Below, in pieces: positions 8,401-16,984 of a stretch of 64,000 nt of DNA (within the stretch, counting starts at the first letter, position 1; every line of letters starts with the position of its first letter). Origin of the DNA: CAVZYN01 sp963779515 (GTDB taxonomy: Bacteria; Pseudomonadota; Alphaproteobacteria; Rhizobiales; Hyphomicrobiaceae); contig CAVZYN010000009.1 of assembly GCA_963779515.1 (NCBI GenBank), positions 357,029 to 421,028 of the forward strand, read 5' to 3'. The notes beneath the pieces are model-generated. The model searched no databases, was not told the origin of the DNA, and worked only from the letters and a program-made list of their open reading frames with translations. Position numbers and translations under genes: made by a program.

Positions 8401-9293
8401 ATTTTGCTGGCGCGCCGCCCACCGTGCCGCAGGGCGGCTTGAACTCGACGCTGAACTACACAGCCGCCCATGCAACTTACCCGTTGAAATGCATGTTGAC
8501 GCCCGGCGTGCGAGGCAATGCCGGGTGCTATCGCCCATTCAAGGTTGAAGCGCCTGAGGGTTCGATCCTCAACTGCCGCAAACCCGTGGCGGTGAATCTC
8601 AGAACGCGCACGGGATGGTATATTGCACCGAATATATTCCGCGCGCTCGCAACCGCAGCCCCGAAGCAAGTACAGGCGTTCACCGGCCTGCCGATCGCGG
8701 CGAACGTCTACGGCCAGTTGCCCGACGGGACGATCTACTCGGACATGCTGTTCATGGGCGGAGGCCAGGGCGCATCAGCGCATAGAGATGGAAAATCGGG
8801 CATGCTGTATCCAACCTCGGCTGCGAATACGTCGATCGAGATGTTCGAGTCACGCGTCCCCGTGCTGGTGCTCGAGAAAACCTACTTGGCCGACAGCGGA
8901 GGCGCAGGCGAGCAGCGCGGGGGACTGGGGCAGCGCGTGAGGTTGCGCCGTCTGAACGCCGGCGGTCAGGTGACGCTCGTGTCGGTCTACCCTGAGGGCG
9001 TCGGGCTCAATCCTGAGGGGCTTTTCGATGGTCAACCAGGTGGGGCCTCACGCGGCCTCGTCACCGATCAAACGAGCACGGACGTACACGATTGCGGCAC
9101 AGGCGAACTGGTGTCACTCGCCGATGAAACGCAAATCATCGAGATCGTGCTTGCCGGCGGTGCCGGTTTCGGCGATCCGAAGCGACGCTCCCGCCGCGCC
9201 GTCGAGACGGACCTTGCCGAAGGCTACGTGACGCTTGAGAATGCTGCAGCGATCTACGGCTTGCGATCGGCTGCCAAATCGGCGGCTGAATAG
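5457..9293 (+). CDS. Hydantoinase A/B fusion (N-methylhydantoinase / 5-oxoprolinase type)
   Basis: A 1278-residue protein joining both halves of an ATP-dependent cyclic-amide hydrolase. Residues ~14-700 are HyuA-like: an ASKHA phosphate loop (FRIGFDIGGTFTDFIL), HGTTLVTNAIIERRGAK, a second phosphate motif (SFDMGGTTAKACLVE) and GFGGAGPAHA. Residues ~720-1275 are HyuB-like: DPVSLEIMWSRLVNVTEEM, LKPGDVLVTNDPW, GHVSDIGG and the glycine-rich C-terminus GGAGFGDP. The order and length resemble eukaryotic 5-oxoprolinase, whereas most bacteria split the halves. It should hydrolyse a cyclic amide such as a hydantoin, oxoproline or lactam using ATP in the cytosol; the substrate is unknown. The ATG at 5457 follows AAGG by 8 bases, directly after the IclR stop. 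Confidence 0.9.
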   Translation: MRIAPDTSQPRFRIGFDIGGTFTDFILQDQTTNTVRLHKRLTSAHDPAESALLGLDEIVAAAGISLADIAEIIHGTTLVTNAIIERRGAKLGLITTEGFRDILEMGTEQRYDIYDLFLTFPEPLVPRQRRLEVAERLDRNGSVVTPLDEDMVCEALARLVAMGVDAVAVCFLHSYASDAHERRVATIARDLYPQLTVSLSCDVVPELGEYQRCVTTCANAYVQPLMARYVARLGRELRVRGFFGALRLMHSGGGLVSPETAATVPIRLLESGPAGGGLATALFGRLAGKLDLISFDMGGTTAKACLVENGRTEIAPIMEAARVHRFTRGSGLPIKAPVIDMIEIGAGGGSIARIDEVGLLRVGPHSSGSSPGPACYGNGGTQPTVTDANLVLGFYDPAFFLGGRMRLDVEAARKALQAVATPLGLSIEAVALGIHAVVTESMAAAARVHLVEKGKDPRAYAMVGFGGAGPAHAAGVARSLGVREVIIPPASGAASALGFLTAPLSFESARSHIIAFEPGFDAAGLNALLAYLESEGRTQLSAAGVSPESVRVDRTADMRLVGQMHDIAVPLPSGPLSDAAIADVRGAFHAVYAARYAEVPIAARFEALNFRVRVSAPDPQVHISGAVGGVAGSKIKGRRKAWFDGGLAEVDIWDRYALVPGDRITGPAIVEEREATTVIGQGDRIEIDDSLNLRILVHVPDAPAARITAETPLADAVRLIESDPVSLEIMWSRLVNVTEEMWLTVCRTAYSLVISEAQDFACELLDSIGETLAHSPRAMPVFNLTLPRAVKALLEAYPPETLKPGDVLVTNDPWLCAGHLFDIAVVTPVFRGDELVGLTGTVGHVSDIGGTKDSLRAREIYEEGFQIPPMKLYDAGRPNETLHRLLAENVRNSHQVLGDVQSFVVANALGAQRLLALMRDYGLQDLRALAAVVQGRSEKAMRDAIRALPDGVYQSTISNNPLGTPMTFPVAVTVTGDEIAVDFAGAPPTVPQGGLNSTLNYTAAHATYPLKCMLTPGVRGNAGCYRPFKVEAPEGSILNCRKPVAVNLRTRTGWYIAPNIFRALATAAPKQVQAFTGLPIAANVYGQLPDGTIYSDMLFMGGGQGASAHRDGKSGMLYPTSAANTSIEMFESRVPVLVLEKTYLADSGGAGEQRGGLGQRVRLRRLNAGGQVTLVSVYPEGVGLNPEGLFDGQPGGASRGLVTDQTSTDVHDCGTGELVSLADETQIIEIVLAGGAGFGDPKRRSRRAVETDLAEGYVTLENAAAIYGLRSAAKSAAE

Positions 9294-9349
9294 GAACGAA
9301 CGACAACCTAACGACAATCTACTGAGCGACACATCCAAGGGAGGACCAC

Positions 9350-10912
9350 ATGATTATTTCCAGACGTGCCGTTGTGGCGGGCGTCGGTGCTGCAGCTGCT
9401 TCCATGTCACTTGCCGATGCCACGCTGGCGCAGGGCGTGCGCAAGGTCCTGATCATCGCGGCCGGTCAGGACATTCCCAATTTCGATCCGCATGTCGCGA
9501 CCGGCTATTCCCCCGCGTGGTTGCTTCGCAATGTCTATGACAGCCTGGTTCGTATCGAGGACAATCCGCCAAAGCCCGTGCCAAGCCTCGCTGCCTCCTG
9601 GACCACTTCGGCTGACGGGAAGACTTTCACATTTAAGCTCAATCCGGCAGCCAAGTTCCAAGACGGCTCACCCGTTGATGCAGTAGCGGTAAAGTATTCG
9701 TTCGACCGCATCATGCGGCTGAAGAAGGGCAACGGCTGGATGGTCAACTCGGTGCTCGGTCCAGATAGCGTCAAGGTCATCGACGCGGGGACGGTCGAAT
9801 TCACTTTGACCAAGCCGTTCGTTGCCTTCCTGCAAGTTCTGCCGTGGCAGTGGATCGTCAATCCGAAGCTGGTCGAGGCCAACAAGGCTGCCGATGACGG
9901 CCAGTCCTGGCTTGCCAAGAATATCGCTGGTTCTGGCGCCTTCACGGTCAAGCGCGCCGAAGTGGGAAATCTTTATGAACTGGAGCGCATGCCGAACGCT
10001 TGGCGCCAAGGCGGCGGCAATGTCACGGGCGCGATCTGGCAGATCGTCCGCGAGACGATCAAGCAACGGAATATGATCCAGGCGGGCCAGGCCCACATCG
10101 CCATGGACCTGACGTCGGAAGATATGGACGCGTTGAAAGGCAAACCCGGCGTGGCACTCGTAATCGAGCCGGAGTTCCGTACGTTCTCGATCAAGATGAA
10201 TACCGCGCATGGCCCGATGGCCGACATCAACATGCGCCGCGCCATCAGCCATGCGTTCGACTATCAGGCCATGCTCGATCTTGCGGGCTACGCGCAGTTG
10301 ATGGTCGGGCCGTTGCCGAACGGGATCTTCGCACACGATCCAAATCTGAAGGTGCCGCGCACGGATCTGGCGCTGGCGAAGTTGTTCCTGGCCAAAACCA
10401 AAACACCCAATGGCGGGCTCAAGCTGACCATGACGCACGTGACCGGGCTCGAGCAGCAGCGTCGCTGGGCGCTGGTGATGCTGGACAGCTTGAAAAAGCT
10501 GAACATTGACCTCGACATCAAGCCGATGGTCTGGCCGGACATGGTCGCCTTGACGAAGGCACCACAGACCGCGCCGGATTTCTTCCCCGTCTATCAGACG
10601 GCCAACTACGGTGACACCGACAACATCGCCTTTGCCGCTTATCATTCGATCAACAACGGCAACTGGCAGAACATGGTCTACAAGAGCGAGAAAGTGGACG
10701 GATTGATCGAGCGCGGCCGTGCGGAGACGGACCTCGCCAAGCGGGCGGCGATCTACAAGGAACTGCAGGAGGCCATCGTCGAGGATGCACCGGACATCTT
10801 CGGTGTGCTGGAAAAGCGCAAATTGGCAATGCGCACAGACGTCGAGAATTTCAAGTTCATTCCGGTCGCCTCCAACGCGCCGGAACTGTTCGGACTGTCG
10901 CTCAAGGGCTGA
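9350..10912 (+). CDS. ABC transporter substrate-binding protein, family 5 (dipeptide/nickel type)
   Basis: Periplasmic solute-binding protein of 520 residues. The N-terminus (SRRAVVAGVGAAAASMSL) looks like a Tat-type signal, with cleavage near DATLAQG. Family 5 features follow: NFDPHVATGYSPAWLLRNVYD, PVPSLAASWTTSADGKTFTF, a long two-lobed body, and a C-terminal VEDAPDIFGVLEKRK segment. AAGGGAGGA gives a strong ribosome site. The gene sits 56 bases after the hydantoinase fusion and before two permeases and two ATPases. The substrate class (peptide-like or other small polar molecule) is inferred only from family and neighbours. Confidence 0.92.
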   Translation: MIISRRAVVAGVGAAAASMSLADATLAQGVRKVLIIAAGQDIPNFDPHVATGYSPAWLLRNVYDSLVRIEDNPPKPVPSLAASWTTSADGKTFTFKLNPAAKFQDGSPVDAVAVKYSFDRIMRLKKGNGWMVNSVLGPDSVKVIDAGTVEFTLTKPFVAFLQVLPWQWIVNPKLVEANKAADDGQSWLAKNIAGSGAFTVKRAEVGNLYELERMPNAWRQGGGNVTGAIWQIVRETIKQRNMIQAGQAHIAMDLTSEDMDALKGKPGVALVIEPEFRTFSIKMNTAHGPMADINMRRAISHAFDYQAMLDLAGYAQLMVGPLPNGIFAHDPNLKVPRTDLALAKLFLAKTKTPNGGLKLTMTHVTGLEQQRRWALVMLDSLKKLNIDLDIKPMVWPDMVALTKAPQTAPDFFPVYQTANYGDTDNIAFAAYHSINNGNWQNMVYKSEKVDGLIERGRAETDLAKRAAIYKELQEAIVEDAPDIFGVLEKRKLAMRTDVENFKFIPVASNAPELFGLSLKG

Positions 10913-10917
10913 TCGGC

Positions 10918-10950
10918 GAGCGGTATCCGGCCTCGGGCCGGATACCGCTC
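10918..10950 (+). promoter_or_regulatory. Perfect 15-bp stem-loop after the binding-protein gene
   Basis: GAGCGGTATCCGGCC, loop TCG, then the exact reverse complement GGCCGGATACCGCTC. It starts 5 bases after the stop codon and ends 24 bases before the first permease start. No T-run follows, so a full intrinsic terminator is unlikely. Such hairpins after binding-protein genes commonly stabilise the upstream mRNA or dampen read-through, giving more binding protein than permease. Confidence 0.75.
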
Positions 10951-10974
10951 GTGCACGGGACAGGCCGTTTCGCC

Positions 10975-11982
10975 ATGCTTCGCTTCATCATCCGCCGTGT
11001 GCTTCTGCTGATCCCGGTGTTCATCGGCTTGTCGATGGTGGTGTTCATCATCGGGCGCATTCTGCCGGGTGATCCGGTGCAGCTCGCAGCGGGGCCGCAC
11101 GCGACCAAGGAGGAGATCGCGGCGCTCGCGCACGAGTTCGGTCTCGATCAGCCGCTGGTGTTGCAATACCTGAACTACGCCAAGGGGCTCACAGTCGGCG
11201 ATTGGGGACGTTCGATCCAATCGCGTCAGCCGGTGCTCAATGATCTCAAGGCATTCCTGCCGGCGACACTCGAACTTGTTGTTGCGGCCATGGTCTTTGC
11301 TGTCGTGATCGGTATCCCGATGGGCTTGATCTCGGCGGTCTGCCGAGATCGCTGGCCGGATATCTTGTCGCGCGCCGTGTCGCTCGGTGCGGTGTCGATT
11401 CCGCGGTTCTTTCTCGGCCTATTGTTGCAACTTGCATTTGCCATGTGGCTCGGTTGGCTGCCGCTCGGTGGTCGCATTCCGATCATCATGTCACCGCCGC
11501 CCGCGTGGACCGGCTTCTATACGATCGATACGCTGATCGCGGGTGATGTCGCCAGTTTCGGCCTGGTGCTGCAGCACATGCTGATGCCGGCGTTTGCCTT
11601 GTCACTGTCACCGCTCGCCACGATAACCCGCATGATGCGGGCGTCGACTCTGGAAGTGCTATCGCAGGACTATGTTCTGACTGCCCGCGCGCTCGGCTTG
11701 TCGCAGCGCCTGATCGTGTTCAAATATGTGCTTAAGAACGCGCTGTCGGCCAGCCTGACCGTGATTGGTCTCTATTTCGGCTGGCTGCTCGGTGGCACGG
11801 TGCTGGTCGAGACCGTTTTCGATTGGCCCGGCATCGGCCTCTACGCGACCAAAGCCATCACCTCGCAGGACTTCATGCCGATCATGGGGGTGACGCTCTG
11901 TATCGGTCTGCTGTTCGTCTCGGTCAATCTGCTGGTCGATCTTGCCTACGGCCTCGTCAATCCGAAGGTGCGGCTGTCGTGA
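10975..11982 (+). CDS. ABC transporter permease, DppB type
   Basis: Inner-membrane permease of 335 residues for the peptide-type importer. It begins with the typical RRVLLLIPVFIGLSMVVFII first helix and has about six membrane segments. The PGDPVQL motif follows helix 1. The EAA-like cytoplasmic loop reads DYVLTARALGLSQRLIVFKYVLKN and contacts the ATPases, and the C-terminus carries ETVFDWPGIGLYA. The ATG at 10975 is preferred over a GTG at 10951 because the latter adjoins the hairpin arm. Its last bases overlap the next permease start. Confidence 0.9.
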   Translation: MLRFIIRRVLLLIPVFIGLSMVVFIIGRILPGDPVQLAAGPHATKEEIAALAHEFGLDQPLVLQYLNYAKGLTVGDWGRSIQSRQPVLNDLKAFLPATLELVVAAMVFAVVIGIPMGLISAVCRDRWPDILSRAVSLGAVSIPRFFLGLLLQLAFAMWLGWLPLGGRIPIIMSPPPAWTGFYTIDTLIAGDVASFGLVLQHMLMPAFALSLSPLATITRMMRASTLEVLSQDYVLTARALGLSQRLIVFKYVLKNALSASLTVIGLYFGWLLGGTVLVETVFDWPGIGLYATKAITSQDFMPIMGVTLCIGLLFVSVNLLVDLAYGLVNPKVRLS

Positions 11983-12884
11983 GTGACCTTGCATCGATAG
12001 AGCGATCGGACCGCGCTGAAGCCTGGGCGGCGCGCGTCGATGCCTGGCGACGGGGTCTCTACAGGTTTCGCGGCTCGACGCTGTCGGTGGTCGGTTTTGC
12101 GATTTGTATCTGCCTGCTGTTGATCGCGATCTTCGCGCCTCTGCTTGTGCCCTACCCCGAGCATGTTAGCGGCGGCATTGCGCCTCGCGCCCGCTTCCAG
12201 TCACCTTCGTTCAAGCATCTGTTCGGCACCAACGAGCTTGGACAGGACGTGTTTTCGCTTGTCCTTGCGGCCACGCGTGTGTCGCTGTTGTGCGGCTTGG
12301 CGGTCGTCATCGTCGGCGCAAGCGTCGGGACCTTGCTTGGCGCGATTGCCGGCTACTTCGGTGGCTGGGTCGACGATATCATCATGCGCCTGACCGATCT
12401 CAAGCTGACCATCCCGGGTCTCATTCTGGCCATGGCTGTGGCAGCGGCGCTCGGCCCCGGCATCGTCAACATGATCATCGCGGTTTCGCTGTCCTGGTGG
12501 CCCGGGTTCGCACGGCTGGTGCGCGGCGAAGTGCTCGCCAAGAAGGAAGAGGTGTTCGTTCTTGCGGCACGCGCGCTTGGCGCCTCGCATGCTCGCCTGC
12601 TGCGCCATCACATCCTGCCCAACATCTTCGGCCCCGTCATCGTGAAGATGTCGCTCGACATGGGTTTTGCGATCCTAACGATCGCGGCCCTTGGCTTCAT
12701 CGGCATCGGTGTCAAACCACCGATGCCGGAGTGGGGATCGTTGCTTGCGATCGCGCGGGGCTACATGCCGGAGTACTGGTGGACAGCCGTGTTTCCGGGC
12801 CTCGCGATTTTTCTCGCTGTGTTCGGCTTCAATCTGCTTGGCGACGGCCTGCGTGACGTGCTCGATCCGAAATCCCGGCGGTGA
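11979..12884 (+). CDS. ABC transporter permease, DppC type
   Basis: Second permease of the importer, 301 residues, with the DppC layout. A cytoplasmic N-terminal extension leads to a first helix (LSVVGFAICICLLLIAIFAP), then the conserved FGTNELGQDVFSLVL motif. Five further helices follow, with the EAA loop EEVFVLAARALGASHARLLR. The GTG at 11979 overlaps the previous stop by four bases (GTGA), which implies translational coupling. It forms the membrane channel with the preceding protein. Confidence 0.9.
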   Translation: MSDLASIERSDRAEAWAARVDAWRRGLYRFRGSTLSVVGFAICICLLLIAIFAPLLVPYPEHVSGGIAPRARFQSPSFKHLFGTNELGQDVFSLVLAATRVSLLCGLAVVIVGASVGTLLGAIAGYFGGWVDDIIMRLTDLKLTIPGLILAMAVAAALGPGIVNMIIAVSLSWWPGFARLVRGEVLAKKEEVFVLAARALGASHARLLRHHILPNIFGPVIVKMSLDMGFAILTIAALGFIGIGVKPPMPEWGSLLAIARGYMPEYWWTAVFPGLAIFLAVFGFNLLGDGLRDVLDPKSRR

Positions 12885-13906
12885 TGATGACGTTGCTGGC
12901 AATCCGCGATCTGCACCTGACCATGCGCAGCTACGACGGCGAAGCGCATGTGCTCGACGGTATCGACCTGTCGCTGGATCGCGGGCAGATCCGCGGCCTG
13001 GTCGGCGAAACGGGATGCGGCAAGTCGCTGACGGGATTGTCCATCTCGCGCCTCGTCGCGACGCCACCGGGACGCTACCCGCGCGGGCGCATCCTATTCG
13101 ACGGCCAGGATCTGATGTCGTTCGATGACCGGGCGATGCGAGCACTGCGGGGCCGGCGCATCGGCATGATATTCCAGGACCCGACCACCAATCTCAACCC
13201 TGCGTTCCGCGTCAGCGAGCAGATGATCGATGTCGCGCTGCATGCCGGCGCGATCGATCCGGACGTGCTCGGCGTCGCGGCCGGTGCCTCCACACGACAG
13301 CGGCGGACGGCAGCGCGCCGGATCGCAATCGGCATGCTCGGCAAGGTCGGCATCCGCGATCCGGAGACGCGGGCGGACGATTATCCGCATCAGTTTTCCG
13401 GCGGCATGCGCCAGCGGGTCCTGATCGCCATGGCATTGATCGGCCGGCCTGACGTGCTGATCGCCGATGAACCAACGACGGCGCTGGATGTCACCGTGCA
13501 GGCGCAGATCTTGACCCTGATCAAGGGCCTAGTGACCGAGTTCCAGATCGGCGTCCTGCTGATCACGCACAGTCTCGGCGTGGTGGCACAGACGTGCTCG
13601 CACGTTTCGGTCATGTATGCCGGCACTATCGTCGAGGATGGCCCCGTCCGGTCCGTCTTCGCCGCGCCGCGCCATCCCTATACGCGCGCGCTCCTGGAGG
13701 CACTGCCGCGTGCCGACACGGCGCGCGGCACGTTGAAGGGGCTTGCCGGATCGGTTCCCGACCTGATCCGTCCGCCCGTCGGCTGCCGGTTCGCGCCGCG
13801 CTGCGCGCACGCCGCGGCGATCTGCGCATCGACCAAACCGCAGTCGAACGAGATCGGTCCGCAACATGTTGCGGCCTGTCTCCGTCTGGCGGAGGTTGGT
13901 GCATGA
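12884..13906 (+). CDS. ABC transporter ATP-binding protein, DppD type
   Basis: Nucleotide-binding subunit of 340 residues. Walker A is GETGCGKS, the Q-loop is IFQDPTTNLNP, the signature is FSGGMRQRV, and Walker B is VLIADEPTTALD with the H-loop histidine in LLITHSL. The C-terminal oligopeptide/dipeptide domain carries the cysteine motif GCRFAPRCAHAAAIC, which in relatives can bind an Fe-S cluster. The start could be GTG 12881 or ATG 12884 or 12887; the 12884 ATG overlaps the previous stop. It is expected to pair with the DppF-type subunit that follows. Confidence 0.9.
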   Translation: MMTLLAIRDLHLTMRSYDGEAHVLDGIDLSLDRGQIRGLVGETGCGKSLTGLSISRLVATPPGRYPRGRILFDGQDLMSFDDRAMRALRGRRIGMIFQDPTTNLNPAFRVSEQMIDVALHAGAIDPDVLGVAAGASTRQRRTAARRIAIGMLGKVGIRDPETRADDYPHQFSGGMRQRVLIAMALIGRPDVLIADEPTTALDVTVQAQILTLIKGLVTEFQIGVLLITHSLGVVAQTCSHVSVMYAGTIVEDGPVRSVFAAPRHPYTRALLEALPRADTARGTLKGLAGSVPDLIRPPVGCRFAPRCAHAAAICASTKPQSNEIGPQHVAACLRLAEVGA

Positions 13907-14691
13907 CGTTGCTCGCACTTGAAAACGTTCACAAAGTCTACCGGTCGAATCGGCGCGACCCGGACGTTGTGGCACTGGATGATGTTTCGCTGTCCATTTT
14001 TCGCGGCGAGTGCCTGGGCCTCGTCGGCGAATCCGGCTCTGGAAAATCGACACTCACTCGCCTCGTTCTTGCGCTCGAGCCGCCGACGGCGGGCAGGATT
14101 TTCTACGATGGTCGCGATCTTGCGACGATTGCCGCTCGCGACCTGCGAGCATTGCGCGAAAAGATGCAGATCGTCTTTCAGGATCCTTACGCCTCGCTCA
14201 ATCCGCGCATGAGCGTGCACGACATCATCGCGGAGCCGTTGGTTATCCATGCCGACCGCAGGCCGATGTCTCCGCGCCAGCGAAGTGCGCGCGTGCTGGA
14301 GCTTCTGATAACCGTCGGCCTGAAGCGCGAACACTTATGGCGCTACGCCCACGAGTTTTCCGGGGGACAGCGACAGCGCATCTGCATCGCCCGCGCGTTA
14401 GCTCTTGAGCCGGAGTTTCTCATTCTCGATGAACCGACATCTGCACTTGATGTTTCGGTGCAAGCGCAGGTTCTGAACATGCTTCTGGAACTGCAGCAGC
14501 GGCTGAACCTGACTTATCTGTTCATCAGTCACGACCTTGGCGTCATTCGCTATATGGCTGATCGCGTGATGCTCCTGCGACAGGGTCGCGTCGTGGAAAC
14601 CGGTGACACCGAAAGCATTTTCCACAGTCCAACTACGGAGTACGCACGGGCGCTGATTGCCGCAACCCCAACTCTCGAGTTTTTGGAATAG
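13903..14691 (+). CDS. ABC transporter ATP-binding protein, DppF type (short)
   Basis: Second nucleotide-binding subunit, 262 residues. Walker A is GESGSGKST, the Q-loop IVFQDPYASLNPRMSV, the signature FSGGQRQRI, Walker B FLILDEPTSALD, and the H-loop FISHDLG. It ends at about the HSPTTEYARALIAATP region and lacks the usual ~60-residue C-terminal extension with the cysteine motif, which its partner retains. GGAGG lies 7 bases before the ATG, which overlaps the upstream stop (ATGA). This closes the five-gene importer operon. Confidence 0.9.
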   Translation: MTLLALENVHKVYRSNRRDPDVVALDDVSLSIFRGECLGLVGESGSGKSTLTRLVLALEPPTAGRIFYDGRDLATIAARDLRALREKMQIVFQDPYASLNPRMSVHDIIAEPLVIHADRRPMSPRQRSARVLELLITVGLKREHLWRYAHEFSGGQRQRICIARALALEPEFLILDEPTSALDVSVQAQVLNMLLELQQRLNLTYLFISHDLGVIRYMADRVMLLRQGRVVETGDTESIFHSPTTEYARALIAATPTLEFLE

Positions 14692-14862
14692 CTCATGCGA
14701 CCCAACGTAATCCGATCTTCCTCCGAGGCTTTTGGGTTCTCGTTTTCAGTGAGAGCCCATTGCTGCGGTGCCGGCGATTTTCGATGCGTGGTTCGATGTC
14801 CGGATTGTCTTAGCGAAGCAGACGATACGCGGGTTAGATTGAACTGGCTGTAGCACAGCCGC

Positions 14863-15591
14863 GTGCTGCCAAGCCGCAAAGAAGAAGCCGTCAACAATCA
14901 GCTGCGGCCGTTGCACGGCAAGCTTTGGAATGGGCTCAAATACGTTCTCACCCGGCGCGGGCCGCTCAGCCTCAGTGTCAACCAAGGTGGCGGTTTCTTC
15001 CACTCACGCCCCGGACTGAACCGGCCGAATATTCAGCTCTACTTTTCACCAGTCAGTTACACCAAGCCCACGCCTGGTAAGCGGGCCTTGCTCAGTCCCG
15101 ATCGGGAGCCAGGCTTTCTTCTCAGTGTCCAACCTTGCCGGCCGGCAAGTCGCGGCTATCTGCAGATCCGGTCCGCCGATCCCTTCGACACCCCGGTGAT
15201 CGTTCCCAACTCTCTTGCAGAACCAAGTGACATCGACGACTTGTTGGAAGGCTGTGCCTTCCTGCGCAAGCTGGCGGCAACGCCCGCGTTGTCGGCCGTG
15301 ATTGCTGACGAACTGCAGCCGGGTCGGACGGTTCAGACCCGCGACTAGATGATTGACGACATGCGCAACAGAGCCGCGACGGTCTATCATCCCGTATCGA
15401 CCTTCCGGATGGTGCCGGACCAGGCAACATCGGTCGTCGATCACCGGCTCAAGGTCCACGGGCTGGACGCTTTGCGGATCGTCGATGCATCCGTGTTTCC
15501 CGCCGTGACATCCGGCAACACCAACGCGCCTGTGATCATGGTCGCGGAAAAAGGCGCCGATTTGATCCTCGCGGAGGCCGCCCAATGCTAG
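14863..15591 (+). pseudogene. GMC oxidoreductase, C-terminal half, truncated and interrupted by TAG
   Basis: Remnant of a choline-dehydrogenase-like GMC flavoprotein. The N-terminal FAD-binding half is missing. The surviving frame starts near LHGKLWNGLKYVLTRRGPLS and keeps the substrate-binding sheet and the C-terminal catalytic region (AATVYHPVSTFRMVPD, then RIVDASVFPAVTSGNTNAP). A TAG at 15346-15348 lies exactly in frame between TVQTRD and MIDDMRN, where intact relatives read straight through. Both truncation and nonsense change point to loss of function. It lies between the importer operon and an FAD amine oxidase and may once have served the same pathway. Confidence 0.85.
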
Positions 15592-15651
15592 TTCCGCGCT
15601 TCCCGCCAATGCTGCCGGTCAGCCACACCGGCTACCAGGAGAGCTAGAAAC

Positions 15652-16950
15652 GTGCCGACAGATCTGTTCACGCCCGACAGCAAGATGGGCCCCTATTGGT
15701 GGGACCATGTGCCTCGTCCCGACCTTCCGCATCGAGACGTGCCGGCCAAAGCCGATGTCGTTGTTGTCGGCTCGGGATACACCGGGCTGCACGCCGCACT
15801 CCAGACCGCGCGCGGCGGACGGCACACCGTCGTTTTGGACGCGGAAGTTGCGGGTTTCGGTTGCAGCACGCGCAATGGCGGCCAGATCTCGACGAGCATC
15901 AAACCGTCCTACGAAGACTTGGCAAGGCGATACGGTGCCGAACGGGCATTCGCCATCCTCAAGGAGGGACACGCCTCACTCGCTTGGATCAAGGACTTTG
16001 TCGCAGCCGAACAACTCGAATGCAACTTCGGCGTCGTTGGCCGCTTCCATGCCGCACACAACGCGTCGCAGTACGACGCCCTGACCCAGCGAATTTCGAA
16101 CCAACCGAAGGGGCTCGAAGTCGAAGCGCATGCCGTGCCACGCGCAGAGCAACACAGTGAGCTCGGGTCCGAGATCTACCCTGGCGGGGTCGTCTATTCA
16201 TCCCATGCGTCTGTGGATCCGGGCCGGTACCATCAAGAGCTTCTTGAGCGTGTCCGTGCTGCGGGAGCAGACATCATCGCGCATTGTCCGGTCACTGCGA
16301 TCGAGAGCACGAACGGCGGTTTCCGCATACGAACCTCGCGCGGCGTTGTCATTGCGCGCGGTGTGGTAATCGCAACCAATGGCTACACGGGCGGACTGAC
16401 GCCGTGGCTCCAGCGCCGGGTGATACCGATCGGCAGCTACATGATCGCGACCGAACCGATCGAGCCATCCCTGATGGATCGTCTGATCCCGAAGAACCGG
16501 ATTGTCAGCGATACGCGGAAGGTCGTCTATTATTATCGCGCCTCACCCGATCGGCGTCGCATCCTGTTTGGCGGACGGGTGTCACTCAACGAGACTGATC
16601 CCCGTGTTAGCGGGCCGAAACTGCACGCCGATATGGTTCAAATCTTTCCCGAGTTAGCCTCGACGAAAATCAGCCATTCCTGGTGCGGCTTCATCGCCTA
16701 TACCTTCGACGAATTGATGCACGTGGGCCGCCACGAAGGGATGTACTACGCCATGGGATATTGCGGCGCCGGTGTCGGCACCGCCAGCTACTTCGGCATG
16801 CGGATCGGACAACAAGTTCTCGGTCGCACCGAGGGCAAGACAGCGCTCGATGGGATCAAGTTCGAGACCCGTCCGCTATACTACGGCAATCCCTGGTTCC
16901 TGGCCCCGTCGATCCTCTACTACCGCTGGCGGGACACGCGAACCGCTTAG
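15652..16950 (+). CDS. FAD-dependent amine/amino-acid oxidoreductase (PuuB/DAO family)
   Basis: Flavoprotein of 432 residues related to gamma-glutamylputrescine oxidoreductase and glycine/D-amino-acid oxidases. The Rossmann motif is VVVVGSGYTGLHAALQTA, followed by FGCSTRNGGQIS, typical of the PuuB branch. Mid-protein GVVIATNGYTGGLTPWLQRR and C-terminal MGYCGAGVGTASYFG complete the FAD site. The GTG start at 15652 has AGGAGAG upstream. It probably oxidises a C-N bond of an amine or amino acid in the cytosol, releasing aldehyde or keto acid and ammonia. A paralogue lies at 25.3 kb. Substrate unknown. Confidence 0.88.
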   Translation: MPTDLFTPDSKMGPYWWDHVPRPDLPHRDVPAKADVVVVGSGYTGLHAALQTARGGRHTVVLDAEVAGFGCSTRNGGQISTSIKPSYEDLARRYGAERAFAILKEGHASLAWIKDFVAAEQLECNFGVVGRFHAAHNASQYDALTQRISNQPKGLEVEAHAVPRAEQHSELGSEIYPGGVVYSSHASVDPGRYHQELLERVRAAGADIIAHCPVTAIESTNGGFRIRTSRGVVIARGVVIATNGYTGGLTPWLQRRVIPIGSYMIATEPIEPSLMDRLIPKNRIVSDTRKVVYYYRASPDRRRILFGGRVSLNETDPRVSGPKLHADMVQIFPELASTKISHSWCGFIAYTFDELMHVGRHEGMYYAMGYCGAGVGTASYFGMRIGQQVLGRTEGKTALDGIKFETRPLYYGNPWFLAPSILYYRWRDTRTA

Positions 16951-16984
16951 TGGCCGACCGAGGCGGATCTCGATTGCCGCTCGC

